Source of the DNA: Owenia fusiformis
Taxonomy: Eukaryota; Annelida; Polychaeta; Sabellida; Oweniidae
Assembly (NCBI GenBank): GCA_903813345.2
Contig: CAIIXF020000003.1
Coordinates: 32,551,151 to 32,615,150 of the forward strand
DNA length: 64,000 bases
Direction of reading: 5' to 3'
Shown piece by piece: positions 26,901 through 34,014 of this stretch. Below the pieces are notes generated by a model, which worked only from the letters and a program-made list of their open reading frames with translations, ran no database searches and was not told the origin of the DNA. The number at the start of each line of letters is the position of its first letter. Within the stretch, counting starts at the first letter, position 1. The position numbers were made by a program, and so were the translations under genes.

Positions 26901-28821
26901 TTACTGTAAGGGTTGTTTTAAATCAGCTCCATTGTATTTTCAGGCTTTAAAAGGAGTACTTCTGGCCAGCATAGTGATTGGACTGGTGGCTTTACTGTAA
27001 GGGTTGTTTTAAATCAGCTCCATTGTATTTTCAGGCTTTAAAAGGAGTACTCCTGGCCAGCATAGTGATAGGACTCGTGCCTTTACTGTTAGGCTGGTTG
27101 TTTGAACTTGTGGTTGTAACACCATTGAGAGTCCCTCTAGACCAGTCACCTGTATACTTTCCTTGGCAGGTAGGCTATATACAATACAATAAATACAATA
27201 CAATACAATACAATACAATACAATACTATACAATACAATACAATTTCATATATTCTTATTTCAAAACACCATTTAGTCAAGAAATAATGGGACATTTTAT
27301 GATTCATCTTAAAGCAATGGCCTTTAGATTTTTTGAAGCCTCAGATCATATGTATAAAAATATTTCAGGATTGGGCTCTTGGTGTATTACATGCTAAGAT
27401 CATATGTGCTATAACAATGATGGGTCCTCAGTGGTGGTTGAAACGCGCCATAGAACAGGTTAGTAAGGCTTAGATTAATACGTGTCTACATGTAACCAAT
27501 TAAGTTGGGTAAATGCGGTTAGCGGCTAATTTTGATTCTAAAATACACCAAATAAAAATATTAAAAATATCCTGTAAATCTCAATAATCAGTAATATTTT
27601 TTCAAACCTCCATTTTCTTGTAATACTACAGCTTTCTTATATTTCGTCTAGCCTTAACAAAATGGATTACATTTCAAAAGTGCAAAGCAATTGACCTGTC
27701 AGTATGTTCATATGTACTGTTTTTTATTCCAGGTTTATAATGATGGATTAAGAAACATGAATATTCGGTTTATTCTCATTGAATTATGTTGGCCTGTAGT
27801 TGGAGTTCTCGGGTTTACTTTGGCAGGACCATACGTCATTTCTAAAAGTATTGTTCCGCTTTTTGGTAAGTTTTAAGCATAGGTTGGGCGGATAGATGGA
27901 GCTGTGATCATTTTATTTTTTGAAAAGATTTAGTAAACAACTGTTAAAGTATATAAGTCAATATAGTAAAAACTGACATAAGTAAACAAATTGATAATGT
28001 AAACATGCTGATAACTGCGCCACCTATTACCCACTTAGACTATCTTTGGTGAAATATCCAGTTCAATGATTTAAGGTTCTGACTTTAGATCCATTTAATC
28101 AGGAAGTAAGTAATAAAGCTGAAATTCATGCTAAATATGTGCTCCTGAAGTAATATGGGTTTATATTATGAACCATTTTTGAACATATGATATAGGCCCT
28201 ATTGATATATCGATATTGACTGTTGGTGATCAGGATGATTTTTCTATCCCTCAGATGTTTTCTAATTATTCTATTTTAACCTTATTTACAGGACTAGGAT
28301 TTGAATTGGAGTACCTAATTGAGCGTCGTATTTACCCTGTGTTACTTGGAGGCACCGTAGTTCTCACAGTATGTCTTGTGCAGGCACGACAGTTCAAACG
28401 TCTTTATGAGCACATCAAAAATGATAAGTAAGTGACTTTTTGGTAAAAACATTAAAATCCACAGAAATAGAAACATAAAACATGTTTTGGTTACTCTGTT
28501 GGAAAATGATTCCATTCCTTTTCTGATGATCTTTGCCCTAATGAATACCTTTGACCCAATTAATGATCTTTGACCTAATCAATGACTTTTGACCTAATCA
28601 GTGATGTTTGACCCAATCAGTGACCTTTGACCTCATCATTGCATCTTAACTGATGTCAAAAAATAGTAATTAGTAACACTTTGTGATGATAAAACAAATA
28701 GATGTTTTAATAACTGTTTATAATTTCTCACAATTATGATTGATCTTAATGTTTTTCCAGGTATTTAGTTGGGCAACGACTTGTCAATTATATCCCAAGA
28801 AAATTCAGCCCAGCAAGATAA
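2546..28821 (+). CDS. MARCHF6: MARCHF6 / TEB4 (Doa10 family) RING-CH E3 ubiquitin ligase, 25 visible exons, 5' end missing
   Basis: ER multi-pass membrane E3 ligase of ER-associated degradation. Exons (e1-e25): 2546-2642, 2888-2961, 3273-3416, 3792-3864, 5572-5722, 5946-6102, 7742-7800, 19213-19245, 19474-19525, 19870-19928, 20323-20432, 20867-20981, 21169-21372, 21945-22096, 22542-22725, 23346-23508, 23921-24027, 24915-25058, 25537-25606, 26015-26196, 27035-27169, 27369-27458, 27733-27865, 28292-28427, 28761-28821. All junctions are AG/GT and phases match; the total is 2885 nt, two bases completing the first Asp codon plus 961 codons with stop. That is about 960 residues, slightly longer than the roughly 910 of vertebrate MARCHF6, mainly in the acidic loops. 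The visible part begins inside the RING (..[10 protein letters not shown]), so only a few N-terminal residues are missing. The protein ends [10 protein letters not shown] followed by 10 residues. Intron 7 (7801-19212) hosts an antisense gene. Confidence 0.95.
3273..7800 (+). CDS. MARCHF6: MARCHF6 e3-e7: first transmembrane helices and acidic loop
   Basis: e3 carries [10 protein letters not shown] and the first membrane segment ([17 protein letters not shown]). e4-e5 carry [19 protein letters not shown] and a second helix ending [18 protein letters not shown]. e6 is a low-complexity Gly/Ala/Asn stretch turning acidic ([11 protein letters not shown]), matching the position of the variable acidic loop in vertebrate MARCHF6. 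e7 encodes [17 protein letters not shown], highly conserved in the family. The next exon is 11.4 kb away, after the nested gene. Confidence 0.93.
4011..4457. mobile_element. 447-bp MITE with 49-bp TIRs and TAA target duplication (PIF/Harbinger-like)
   Basis: Positions 4011-4059 and 4409-4457 are inverted repeats starting GGGGCGGGGTCAAAATATCG, with one mismatch in 49. TAA flanks both sides (4008-4010 and 4458-4460). A 3-bp TWA target duplication with G-rich termini is typical of PIF/Harbinger elements. It lies in MARCHF6 intron 4 and has no transposase ORF. The near-perfect arms suggest a recent insertion. Confidence 0.8.
4870..5535 (+). repeat. Interspersed repeat copy with direct sub-repeats (intron 4 of MARCHF6)
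   Basis: Begins near CACCAAAAAGTGGTTACATA and contains three to four direct sub-repeats with the theme TTTTTTTCAAAATCATCTAC ... GTTCAAATCTGACTTTAGAT ... ACCTTCAATGACCT. It ends near GTAGTGACATTTTGTCATG. Related fragments lie at 22150-22260, 24708-24835 and, split by another element, 35098-35540 with 37206-37470. It is a dispersed family of unknown class. Confidence 0.65.
7860..9960. repeat. Minisatellite: 129-bp higher-order unit built from ~33-bp sub-units
   Basis: The unit repeats at exactly 129 bp (for example 9161 to 9290) and contains two or three copies of a ~33-bp sub-unit (GAATACCTCAATTGGCCTTA then CATATATGGGA) followed by a distinct block (ACAAACATGGGACATTTCCA then CCATTGTTCTTACATTACAT). 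Because 129 is a multiple of 3 and the unit lacks stops in several frames, long open frames appear on both strands (8891-9745 + and 8887-9726 -). They are judged artefacts of periodicity. The array lies in MARCHF6 intron 7, about 200 bp beyond the 3' end of nested gene A. Confidence 0.95.
10160..11557 (-). CDS. Gene A exon A8: somatomedin B and Cys-rich ectodomain
   Basis: With the last codons of A7 the exon completes a somatomedin B domain, [24 protein letters not shown], with all eight cysteines and the usual CxCDxxC and DCCxDY motifs. An acidic linker follows, then an ectodomain with two similar Cys motifs, [11 protein letters not shown] (about 547-556) and [11 protein letters not shown] (about 690-700), and CHHHVDEC between them. 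I recall FKN/YxN..CAxC motifs, often with SMB, in ectodomains of invertebrate secretin- or methuselah-like GPCRs, but there is no 7TM here. The protein ends in a hydrophobic stretch ([20 protein letters not shown]), suggesting a GPI signal, though a single TM anchor is possible. Stop TAA at 10160-10162. Confidence 0.85.
   Translation of the reverse strand, partial: GRCEEDPTKRNTWCYCDSKCAANNDCCFDYAKTCRNGGEDLIEITDDNTSKGPAESPVDTHVSAKEYDMSQYEECIETYENYDQPKRYKMISRCPPHTQDMRILKQCHQPPNVTGSISHLPVYINQTGKTFKNFYCAFCHGFELDDIVAWSLRYECLNIDRVAKTIFKDIKLLDFGTMVDHILCTLRNGRDVLQNLKQCNVNCQLITIPPHGVIWRQCHHHVDECDARYVQTAYKQLRDLYLLNDMCLKYSAPVILQTNDGIMNDSVDTSRQVIYKNIHCAMCNGADPLKLGCMVSNITNKPSRELFTITGKFHKTIVNGMKLFTIAWYYLYEDSIVSSNNSDWAACSEISQRHKHSQVPNFIDSLRYLRNKCSYIGCSNSYSRVNRACKRNAIEEKVFNYPPIVYEKTKCGSQKISVNTSFTNETSSQEAAIKSQAHVHHSHRHFAPLLLIAFNILIALCEEFL
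10160..17874 (-). CDS. Gene A: SRCR(x3)-somatomedin B-Cys-rich ectodomain protein, probably GPI-anchored, nested in MARCHF6 intron 7
   Basis: Exons, 5' to 3' on the - strand: A1 17874-17673, A2 15397-15182, A3 14898-14745, A4 14348-14149, A5 13371-13229, A6 12733-12532, A7 12275-12148, A8 11557-10160. Total 2643 nt, 880 aa, all phases consistent. The start at 17874 gives a clean signal peptide ([19 protein letters not shown]), and the paralog B starts alike; an upstream in-frame ATG does not. Three SRCR domains (about 27-139, 140-257, 258-372) are each split between two exons just before the conserved (V/I)xCRELG block. SRCR2 has WGPV where WGTVC is usual, so lacks that Cys. A somatomedin B domain (about 413-448) follows, then a Cys-rich ectodomain and a hydrophobic C-terminal tail. 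Function unknown; SRCR and SMB suggest extracellular ligand binding or immune recognition. Confidence 0.88.
11838..12015. repeat. Degenerate copies of the 3' edge of gene A exon A7
   Basis: The A7 exon/donor edge on the + strand reads ACTCACCTCACATGACAAAG (12142-12161). Similar segments occur near 11842 (TTACCTTATATGACAAAGAG), 11897 (TACCTAACATGGCAAAG) and 11969 (ACTCACCTAACACTGCAAAG). The last keeps a good reverse-strand donor. They are diverged and could be partly chance, but they fit the exon-edge duplication seen elsewhere in this window. Confidence 0.45.
12366..12532. repeat. 59-bp tandem repeat (about 3 copies) that includes the exon A6 splice donor
   Basis: Copies are spaced 59 bp apart (AAGTACTAAACATATAATCA at 12372, 12431, 12490). 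Each ends with AAAGATTTGAATACATACC; the last ACATACC is the reverse-strand donor (GGTATGT) of exon A6. The two other copies place the same donor heptamer at about 12407-12414 and 12467-12473 inside the intron, downstream of the true donor in the direction of transcription. Confidence 0.85.
13964..14035. repeat. ATCATAT/ATCATGT microsatellite-like repeat
   Basis: Short imperfect repeats of TATCATATATCATGTATCA in the intron between A4 and A5 of gene A. Simple sequence. A mariner-type terminus (GGACCACCCTGTATATTA) lies just beyond, at 14107-14124. Confidence 0.75.
15398..17155. repeat. 1.75-kb minisatellite seeded from the splice acceptor and 5' edge of gene A exon A2
   Basis: More than 25 copies of a ~54-bp unit containing ATGACAAGCCACTGGAAATA then CATAT. 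The first occurrence (15387-15405) is the real acceptor edge of exon A2 (reverse strand ..TTTCCAG|TGGCTTGTCATTC). Each copy repeats the TTCCAG acceptor and about 16 bp of exon. In the distal half the units form a higher-order pattern with an extra shortened sub-unit (ACCAAAAGGAAATATCAAAG). The array fills most of intron 1 of gene A. The equivalent intron of gene B has only the single genuine acceptor (53407). Confidence 0.92.
17302..17491. repeat. 190-bp foldback element, family copy 1
   Basis: Imperfect inverted arms at 17302-17335 and 17456-17491 (AGGTTATT ... GATTGAATATGGGTT). The interior repeats CAATATGATATTGACCGAGG in both orientations around GAGCGCAGCGAC. A second copy of the same design is at 61366-61549. 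It lies in intron 1 of gene A, between the A2-edge array and exon A1. Confidence 0.7.
19213..22725 (+). CDS. MARCHF6: MARCHF6 e8-e15: central TEB4/Doa10 (TD) membrane domain
   Basis: e8 is a 33-bp micro-exon ([11 protein letters not shown]). e9-e12 encode [27 protein letters not shown] and then [20 protein letters not shown], the best conserved segment of the family (TD domain). e13 carries [21 protein letters not shown] and [18 protein letters not shown]. e14-e15 carry [16 protein letters not shown] and [20 protein letters not shown]. This part forms several of the expected 14 membrane helices. Short exon-edge duplications lie beside e9 and e13. Confidence 0.94.
19319..20120 (+). repeat. Direct duplication carrying a truncated pseudo-copy of MARCHF6 exon e9
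   Basis: About 19319-19500 (intron 8 end plus the first ~28 bp of e9) is repeated at about 19954-20120. Shared landmarks include CACAGAAATGTTTAAAAATA and GGGCATGTTTTCTGGGTTGTTT versus GAGCATGTTTTCTGGGTTGT. The second copy has its own acceptor (TTTGTAG at 20087-20093 region) but loses exon similarity after about 28 bp and has no matching donor, so it is a pseudo-exon inside intron 10. Confidence 0.85.
21350..21810 (+). repeat. Degenerate tandem repeat of the MARCHF6 e13 3' edge and its splice donor
   Basis: The end of e13 (TTCAATCCAATACAAGAG|GTAAGT, donor after 21372) is repeated downstream about every 60 bp: for example AATCCTATACAGGAGGTAAG at 21421-21440 and again near 21616, 21686, 21716 and 21747. 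A related half-unit (CTTATACAGGGTGCTTGTAC) alternates with it. Several copies keep a strong GAG|GTAAGT donor. The array is intronic, immediately after the genuine donor. Confidence 0.85.
22351..22530 (+). repeat. 29-31-bp minisatellite, about 6 copies
   Basis: Tandem copies of TTTTTGTTAACACATTTGAT then AGCAAAGTA just upstream of MARCHF6 exon e15. The last copy ends about 10-20 bp before the e15 acceptor (TTATAG at 22536-22541), so here the repeat abuts but does not include the exon edge. It may occupy the branch-point region. Confidence 0.9.
23346..24027 (+). CDS. MARCHF6: MARCHF6 e16-e17: poorly conserved acidic, Pro/Ala/Gln-rich loop
   Basis: e16 (163 nt) encodes [18 protein letters not shown] followed by [20 protein letters not shown]. 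e17 (107 nt) encodes a Gly/Glu/Asn-rich acidic stretch ([20 protein letters not shown]). Both are low complexity and are supported by phase continuity (gat|gaa and g|gt) and good splice sites rather than by similarity. They occupy the position of the variable cytosolic loop before [14 protein letters not shown]. Alternative splicing of e17 is possible, but skipping it would break the frame (107 nt). Confidence 0.8.
24436..24608 (+). repeat. 38-bp minisatellite, about 4 copies
   Basis: Unit spacing is exactly 38 bp (CAGTATC at 24461, 24499, 24537). The unit contains GTAACCCAGTATCACACATG then TAACATATTATCATAA. It lies in MARCHF6 intron 17 and shows no link with an exon edge. Confidence 0.9.
24915..28821 (+). 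CDS. MARCHF6: MARCHF6 e18-e25: C-terminal membrane region and conserved tail
   Basis: e18 contains [20 protein letters not shown]. e19-e20 encode two helices with [18 protein letters not shown]. e21 carries [20 protein letters not shown] and LRVPLDQSP. e22 [12 protein letters not shown] and [13 protein letters not shown]. e23-e24 a further helix pair, RRIYPVLL and [14 protein letters not shown]. e25 ends [11 protein letters not shown] plus IPRKFSPAR. The C-terminal element shared by Doa10/MARCHF6 proteins (VGxxLxNY) is intact. The stop is TAA at 28819-28821. Confidence 0.94.
26611..27034 (+). repeat. Tandem pseudo-copies of the acceptor and 5' half of MARCHF6 exon e21
   Basis: Five decoy copies precede the true exon (27035). 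Acceptor-plus-exon starts are at 26628, 26700, 26801, 26853 and 26944, each TTTTCAG|GCTT(T)AAAAGGAGTA. The last two are spaced 91 bp, as is the final one from the real exon. Copies at 26700, 26853 and 26944 extend through VIGLVALL and then meet TAA where the real exon reads CTGTTAGG. At that point they show CT|GTAAGG, a good donor, so a 53-nt pseudo-exon could in principle be spliced and would shift the frame. Confidence 0.9.
27178..27245 (+). repeat. ATACA pentanucleotide microsatellite
   Basis: About a dozen copies of AATAC/ATACA start within 10 bp of the e21 donor (GTAGGC after 27169) in MARCHF6 intron 21. Confidence 0.9.
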
Positions 28822-29334
28822 ACAATAATCAGCAATCACCATTGGTTAACATGCAGTTCATCCTGGTTGATATGGCAACCTCTCATCATTGGCATGGCAA
28901 CCACCCGTGGATGTTTATATGGCACCTCAACTCAAGATTAAGTTGTTTTGATGAATCAAATAGAATACATTAGACTCAAGTGACTTGTACTTGAAATGTC
29001 TATGCTTGAAATTATGAATTTCCATTGGGACAGAAAATAAAAGTAAATCCTCAAACCAAATATTGGACCAAGTAATCAGCATTCAGTACCAATTGGAAAT
29101 GTAGAGACAATAAGATGGATATATTAAAAAGTAATGTTAATCCAGTTGGAAATTGAGCCCAATATATTTGCAAAGCAAGTGACTAAATCTTGACTCTAGG
29201 ATATGTGAATGATGTTTTTGCTTTTTATTATGTGTTTTAAAGCCATGATTACGGCCAATCAAAAAACATGTAGAGTCAAGGTCACTATAATCAAAAAAAA
29301 TATGACAAATGTTTATTTTTGTCTTTTGAATAAA
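28822..29334 (+). other. MARCHF6: Probable MARCHF6 3' UTR with two AATAAA signals
   Basis: Non-coding sequence directly after the MARCHF6 stop. Canonical poly(A) signals AATAAA occur at 29036-29041 and 29329-29334. Either could end the transcript. No other gene begins here on either strand. Confidence 0.5.
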
Positions 29335-31021
29335 GGCTGTTTGCAACCGGTTATATCACCACTCTTCATTCCTGATATAATTACATTATAGTAATCCATA
29401 CAAGCCTCAAAGACATAAGTCCATAAGGTTAGAAAATCCTAAATGTGTTCTTGCATGTATAATGAGGACATATTTTTCTTGCATTGAAGAAGCCAATAGT
29501 CCTATTTACCATTCTGAATAGTTATATGGAAGAAATACATATAATGTTGAAGTTCCATCATTTTAATTGCCCCGTTATGAAGCCATGTATAAATATTGTT
29601 ACAGAACATTATAAATACAGTGATATATTTATAAAAGGAACCACACTCGTGTACTGTTCATTATTAACTAATTATAGTGAAAGCTAGAGTGATGAAATTC
29701 TTTGTTCAGCGGATATACAGGGTGTCCAAAAACAGGACCGAAGAAAAATTGATGAACTTGGTCAATCTTGCATACTCTTCTTTGAAAGTCCACTTATTTA
29801 GTTCATTCAATATGAATTTTGTTGTGTAAGTTTGATGGCAATCTCCTTATATAGTCAAAAACTACAATACCTTGCCAAACATGCTCCAAGTGGGCACCTC
29901 TCTATAAGTGTTCAATTCTGCATAGATCAAGCTTATTGCAACTGTCATTTAAGTGTTTTTATTACACCAGTATTGTCATTTAAGTCCTCCGAAGCCCCCC
30001 CCCCTAAGGTGACATAAAATTCAAACTTCTATCATTTTGAGTTACAGTAAAACGTACTGTAAGTGGAACACCGGTAAGTGGAAAATAATAAGTCAATATA
30101 ATACAGTATATCTTACCTCTTCAATGTAGCAAAAATGGCATAGTTAATCATCGTGGTAAGCCACACCTTCTCCATCTCTGTCCTTGTTGGACGAGCTGTT
30201 CAGAGCAAGCATGCCTGTATGTAGTTCAATCCCTCATTAAAATTGCAGGAATGTTCGACTTACTTTTAGAATATTTATATTATGTGTCGTACATAATAAT
30301 TATACCAATTATTTAAGAAATATAGACCGAAGAGCAGAGGTAATATTGTCGAATACAACCTGAAGGGCTAGGCACAAACGTTTTCTGTACCCCGAACGAC
30401 CGAAGGGAGTTACAGGTTCAAAAGCTTTTGTGCCTAGCGCTATGGGATGTATTCGACGATATTACACCTACTAACTACAAAATAAGAATACAGGTGTGAA
30501 CTGAACTGTGAAGGTTCACTTGAGTGAATACTCAGTACCATTGGATTCAGTGAGAACATTTGAAATGCTTTTTCTCAAAACCACTTTTTCTGCACTTATT
30601 TTTCAATCAATTCTCTTAAATTTTTCAACACAAAAATATTTAGGATGCATGATATTATAAGCCTTGTTGTGAATTAATGCTTACAATTATGTGTGTGACA
30701 ACTAAAGTTGTCAACTTACTCCTACCTGTTGTCTTTGTTACACCCTTTAGGTGCATTATACAGGGTATTCATAAAGTCGCTTTACAAGTACAAGGTCTGT
30801 AAACTGTAAAGACTTTAGGGACACCTTGTATATCTCCATTATTTAATAGTACGTTCAACATTTGCACTGTTTAACACTATCTCATCATGCAGTAATTAAA
30901 TCATAATCATAAAAAGCACGCTTTATTTGAGATATACAAATAATGCCTAGGGATGGGATCAAATTAAAGCCTAAAAATAAATTGTGGAAATTTCTTAGGG
31001 ATTTTCTCAGTATTTTTACGA
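29335..31021. other. Intergenic sequence, no gene seen; mariner-like and foldback fragments
   Basis: No convincing coding sequence. A mariner-type terminus (ATACAGGGTGTCCAAAAACA) is at 29715-29735. A short pair of inverted termini (ATACAGGGTATTC at about 30757 and GACACCTTGTATA near 30820-30833) may mark a tiny mariner-derived remnant. A C-run follows at 29997-30004. The foldback at 30339-30468 is listed separately. Confidence 0.6.
30339..30468. repeat. 130-bp foldback element; diverged partial copy at 37475-37565
   Basis: Inverted arms at 30339-30386 and 30421-30468 share GTCGAATACA ... GGGCTAGGCACAAA. The arms surround a GC-richer loop with CGAACGACCGAAGGGAG. A related unit at 37475-37565 has ATTGTCGAATACACCCCTTT, GGGCTAGGCAC and the inverse GTGCCTAG but lacks the outer right arm. 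Confidence 0.65.
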
Positions 31022-31560
31022 AAAATGGTGTTATACCCATATCACGGGTAGTATCTAAAGCCCCGTCATGATTTAGAAGTCGCGAGCAAGTTCCCGCTGA
31101 AATCGCGAGCAATTATAAGAAATGAAGGGGTATCTTTTGTTTACTTAAATTGTATTTTGTACAAAGCGTTTTCATTTAATTTTATTCAATTATTACATGG
31201 CAGTGATACTAAAAGGCAACTGCTGCAAAACAAGTATCACGAGCTGATGTTCTGAATTCCGTTATTTGATAATTGGAGAGAGAATGTATCATCTTAGATC
31301 TTTATCTATATATTTCTATATTTTATAGCTGAAGAAGGTCGTTGCCCTTCAGTTGAAATGTTCATAGTGATATGAAATAAAGGTATTCTGAGTTTCACTT
31401 CCTAAAGCTTCACCAAAAGTTATATATTTCCATTTTACCATATCCCTCAAGGCCCCGCTTCTACCATGAGCAATAAACTAAAGATCCCGCTGAAAACATG
31501 AGGAGGCCCCGCTGAAAACATGAGGAGGTCCCGCTGAAATCAGGAGCAAGTGTCTCTCCA
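31022..31560 (+). repeat. Interspersed repeat copy X, with an inverted copy Y at 38430-38950
   Basis: Contains GTCGCGAGCAAGTTCCCGCT then GAAATCGCGAGC (about 31079-31110), and about 370 bp later repeated CCGCTGAAAACATGAGGAGG (31490-31540). The reverse complements occur in the mirrored order at 38450-38530 and 38868-38940. The two copies lie in opposite orientation about 7 kb apart, and the inner sequence is not obviously one transposon. Confidence 0.65.
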
Positions 31561-31954
31561 AAATGGAGTGAAGCCCGATTTTACTCTGCAAATCTGCCAC
31601 GATTGTAGCCAACGTAATAGATATAATAATTATTGATACTCTACAGAGCACATGTATATCATATATAACATGTATGAGTGTAAGCACCGTATCAAAAGAT
31701 TTCAAGGTCACTAAAACTTTAAAGTTTCACAATTAGGCTATGAAGGAGATGGGATTATGGTCCCCTTTCCTTACGGCCCTTACTGGCCCTGACTGTGTAT
31801 AAATAATAAGGAAAATAATTGTAATTAGGTCACCATATAAATTGATAAAGAGTAGGACCAAAAATTGATAGAACCACCTACCCTTTTACACCGGAATCTT
31901 TTTTCTATACAACCCGGACTTTTTTTAAATCAACCCGAAATTTCGATCATTTGT

Positions 31955-32145
31955 AGGGGGCATATTGGAACAGGGGCGAAATGTAAGAGGGGCAAAATGG
32001 GAAAGGGGCAATTATGGAAAGGGGCGAAATGGGAAGGGGCGAATGGGAATAAATGAGGGGCAAAATGGGAAGGGGCGAAATGGGAATAAATGAGGGGCGA
32101 AATGGGAAGGGGCAAAGTGGGAAGGGGCGAAATGAGAAGACATCG
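31955..32145 (+). repeat. Purine-rich GGGGCGAAATGGGAA minisatellite
   Basis: Imperfect tandem copies of AAATGGGAAGGGGCG and GGGGCGAAATGGGAATAAAT. The strand asymmetry is strong (G/A on +). Open frames on both strands here are by-products of the short period. Confidence 0.9.
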
Positions 32146-32375
32146 TCCAAAGGTTCTACACCGTTTGGTGTAAACGTTATGAATACTGTTTATATTCGGC
32201 ATAAAACCACATATATAGTAGTTTTATTTTGTGTAACAAGAAATAAATGTGACTTGTTACATGGATGAAGGGTTACCATAGTAACATGACAACATGGTAT
32301 ATTGAACAATAGCACAACAGATTGTAGGGGTACTAATGATGACATCGTTTATCATGTGTAAAAATAATAATAATG

Positions 32376-33480
32376 GGGAGGTTAAGCTACACACTTTTAA
32401 GAGAACTTGTACGTGAACGTGAAATATTAGGAGTCTCGGGGATTTCTGTTCCTATTCAATGATCATGGACAAGTGTCTACATATATTTAAGTTTGGATAT
32501 GTTATCAAGACTAACATTTGTTTTCATGAAAGCCCATGGATGAACGTTCATTGTTAACATTATTTCGGCTGATATTCCTCTTGAAACGCTGTGAAACGTG
32601 TTGAAATCTGTAAGTGGAATTCCCTTTACAGAATATATGGACTGAATTTAATGTACATACTACTTAATGCTTAAATTGACAGTTTATCCATACATTTAAA
32701 GAAAGAAGGTATGTACTGTCAATGAAGATGTTCAGCCAAATGTTGCCCTTATAGCTCAGAAAAAGTGAAAATTTCTACAGGGCTTGCCCCTTTAAATACT
32801 ATACGAACGGGAAAACTGATTCATAGAGGAGCACAAATCTACACATTTGCGTAAAAGTTCTCTAAAAACGTGTAGCTTAACCTCCCGAATGTTAGTTCAC
32901 AGAACGTACTTGCTTGATCTTTCGGTCACTGTCATTCATTTTGTTCAGGCAAAAGTATCAAAAATGGATAATTTGTACTTGAATATAGCGGCCGTGGCAG
33001 TTGGCACGCAATAGTATAGTTTCCATATAGCTTTTGAAATCTCGCTAAATCTCGTTTTTCGTGAGATTTTAAGAGACTTGCATATTAGACCTCTAATGAC
33101 TTACATTACCTTCTTTTAAATGGTATATTTGAATTCAGTGAAATGTTTTCCCCTAAAATAGCTTTGATTTACACAGTTATGTAATTTGAATAATTTTCTA
33201 TGACAATCTAAAAAAACTTGGGCCAAATGTCCATAGATGCAATGCTAAAATTCTTTAAAACCATGGATTATTTGTATGTCGATCAACATTTGCATGTTTA
33301 ATCACAACATGTTCATAAACAGGGTCATCATGTGGTATATCATTCAAGTTTTATACAGATTCAACAAACACACTTTGATAAATCATGAAATTAAGCCACT
33401 TTTCCAAGATTTTAGCATGTAAGTGAATGGAGCTCTAGCCAGAGTTAAAAGCTGAATAAAAGATGGCAGCACGAGATTTC
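32376..33480 (+). repeat. Segmental duplication, copy 1 (includes 511-bp TIR-bounded unit 32376-32886)
   Basis: Begins with inverted arms GGGAGGTTAAGCTACACACT (32376-) and its inverse GTGTAGCTTAACCTCCC ending at 32886. The downstream ~600 bp (for example ATATTTGAATTCAGTG, GGCCAAATGTCCATAGATG) also match sequence after copy 2 (34414-34925). So a unit larger than the TIR element was duplicated. A third, partial copy of the inner part is at 50610-50945. Confidence 0.7.
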
Positions 33481-33589
33481 ATTGATTTTTCTGCTATTTA
33501 GAAACTATCCTATTATATGTGTGTCTTCACGTCACGGAAATAGCAAGTTGGTATTATATAAGATAAGAAAATGCGTGGTTTATTAGATC

Positions 33590-33910
33590 CACTGGCGGAT
33601 CTGGGGGGGGGGGCAGGGGCCCGGGCCCCCCCCCCCTTGGGTGGGCCCAGAAAAAAAATTTGTGGCCAAAAAAAATTTTGAGCCAAAAAAGGCCTTAAGG
33701 CTCCAAAAAGTAGGCCTTTTTGGTCAAAAATTGGCCTTCTAAGGCCTTGTTTTTCAATTTTTGGCTAAATTTTGAAGAAAATGGGCCTCAAAATTTCAAA
33801 ATTTGGGCCCACTTTTGGGTTTTTGGGGCCCAAAATTTTTTTGCGCGGAAGTTTTTTTCTCAGACAAGAAGTTTGCCCCCCCCCCTTGTTGGTTCCCAGA
33901 TCCGCCCCTG
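33590..33910. mobile_element. 321-bp MITE, CACTGGCGGATC termini, 5-bp AGATC target duplication
   Basis: Left end CACTGGCGGATCTGGG, right end CCCAGATCCGCCCCTG, with AGATC on both flanks (33585-33589 and 33911-33915). The interior has G/C homopolymer runs and repeated GGCC-rich words. A relative sits at 59546-59713. CAC start and 5-bp duplication fit Transib-like transposons, but the right terminus begins CAG when inverted, so hAT affinity is not excluded. Confidence 0.7.
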
Positions 33911-34014
33911 AGATCACCCAGGGCAGATAACGGAGTGTTGTTGTAAAAAGGACTTTACTTTTGGGTTAAAATGAATGTATTGACACCGTAGAGATTTTAA
34001 AGCGACACATACTT

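Noticed and set aside
31930-32268. Frames on both strands in the GGGGCGAAATGGGAA repeat
   Set aside because: Low-complexity Pro/Phe or Gly/Lys peptides from a short-period purine repeat.
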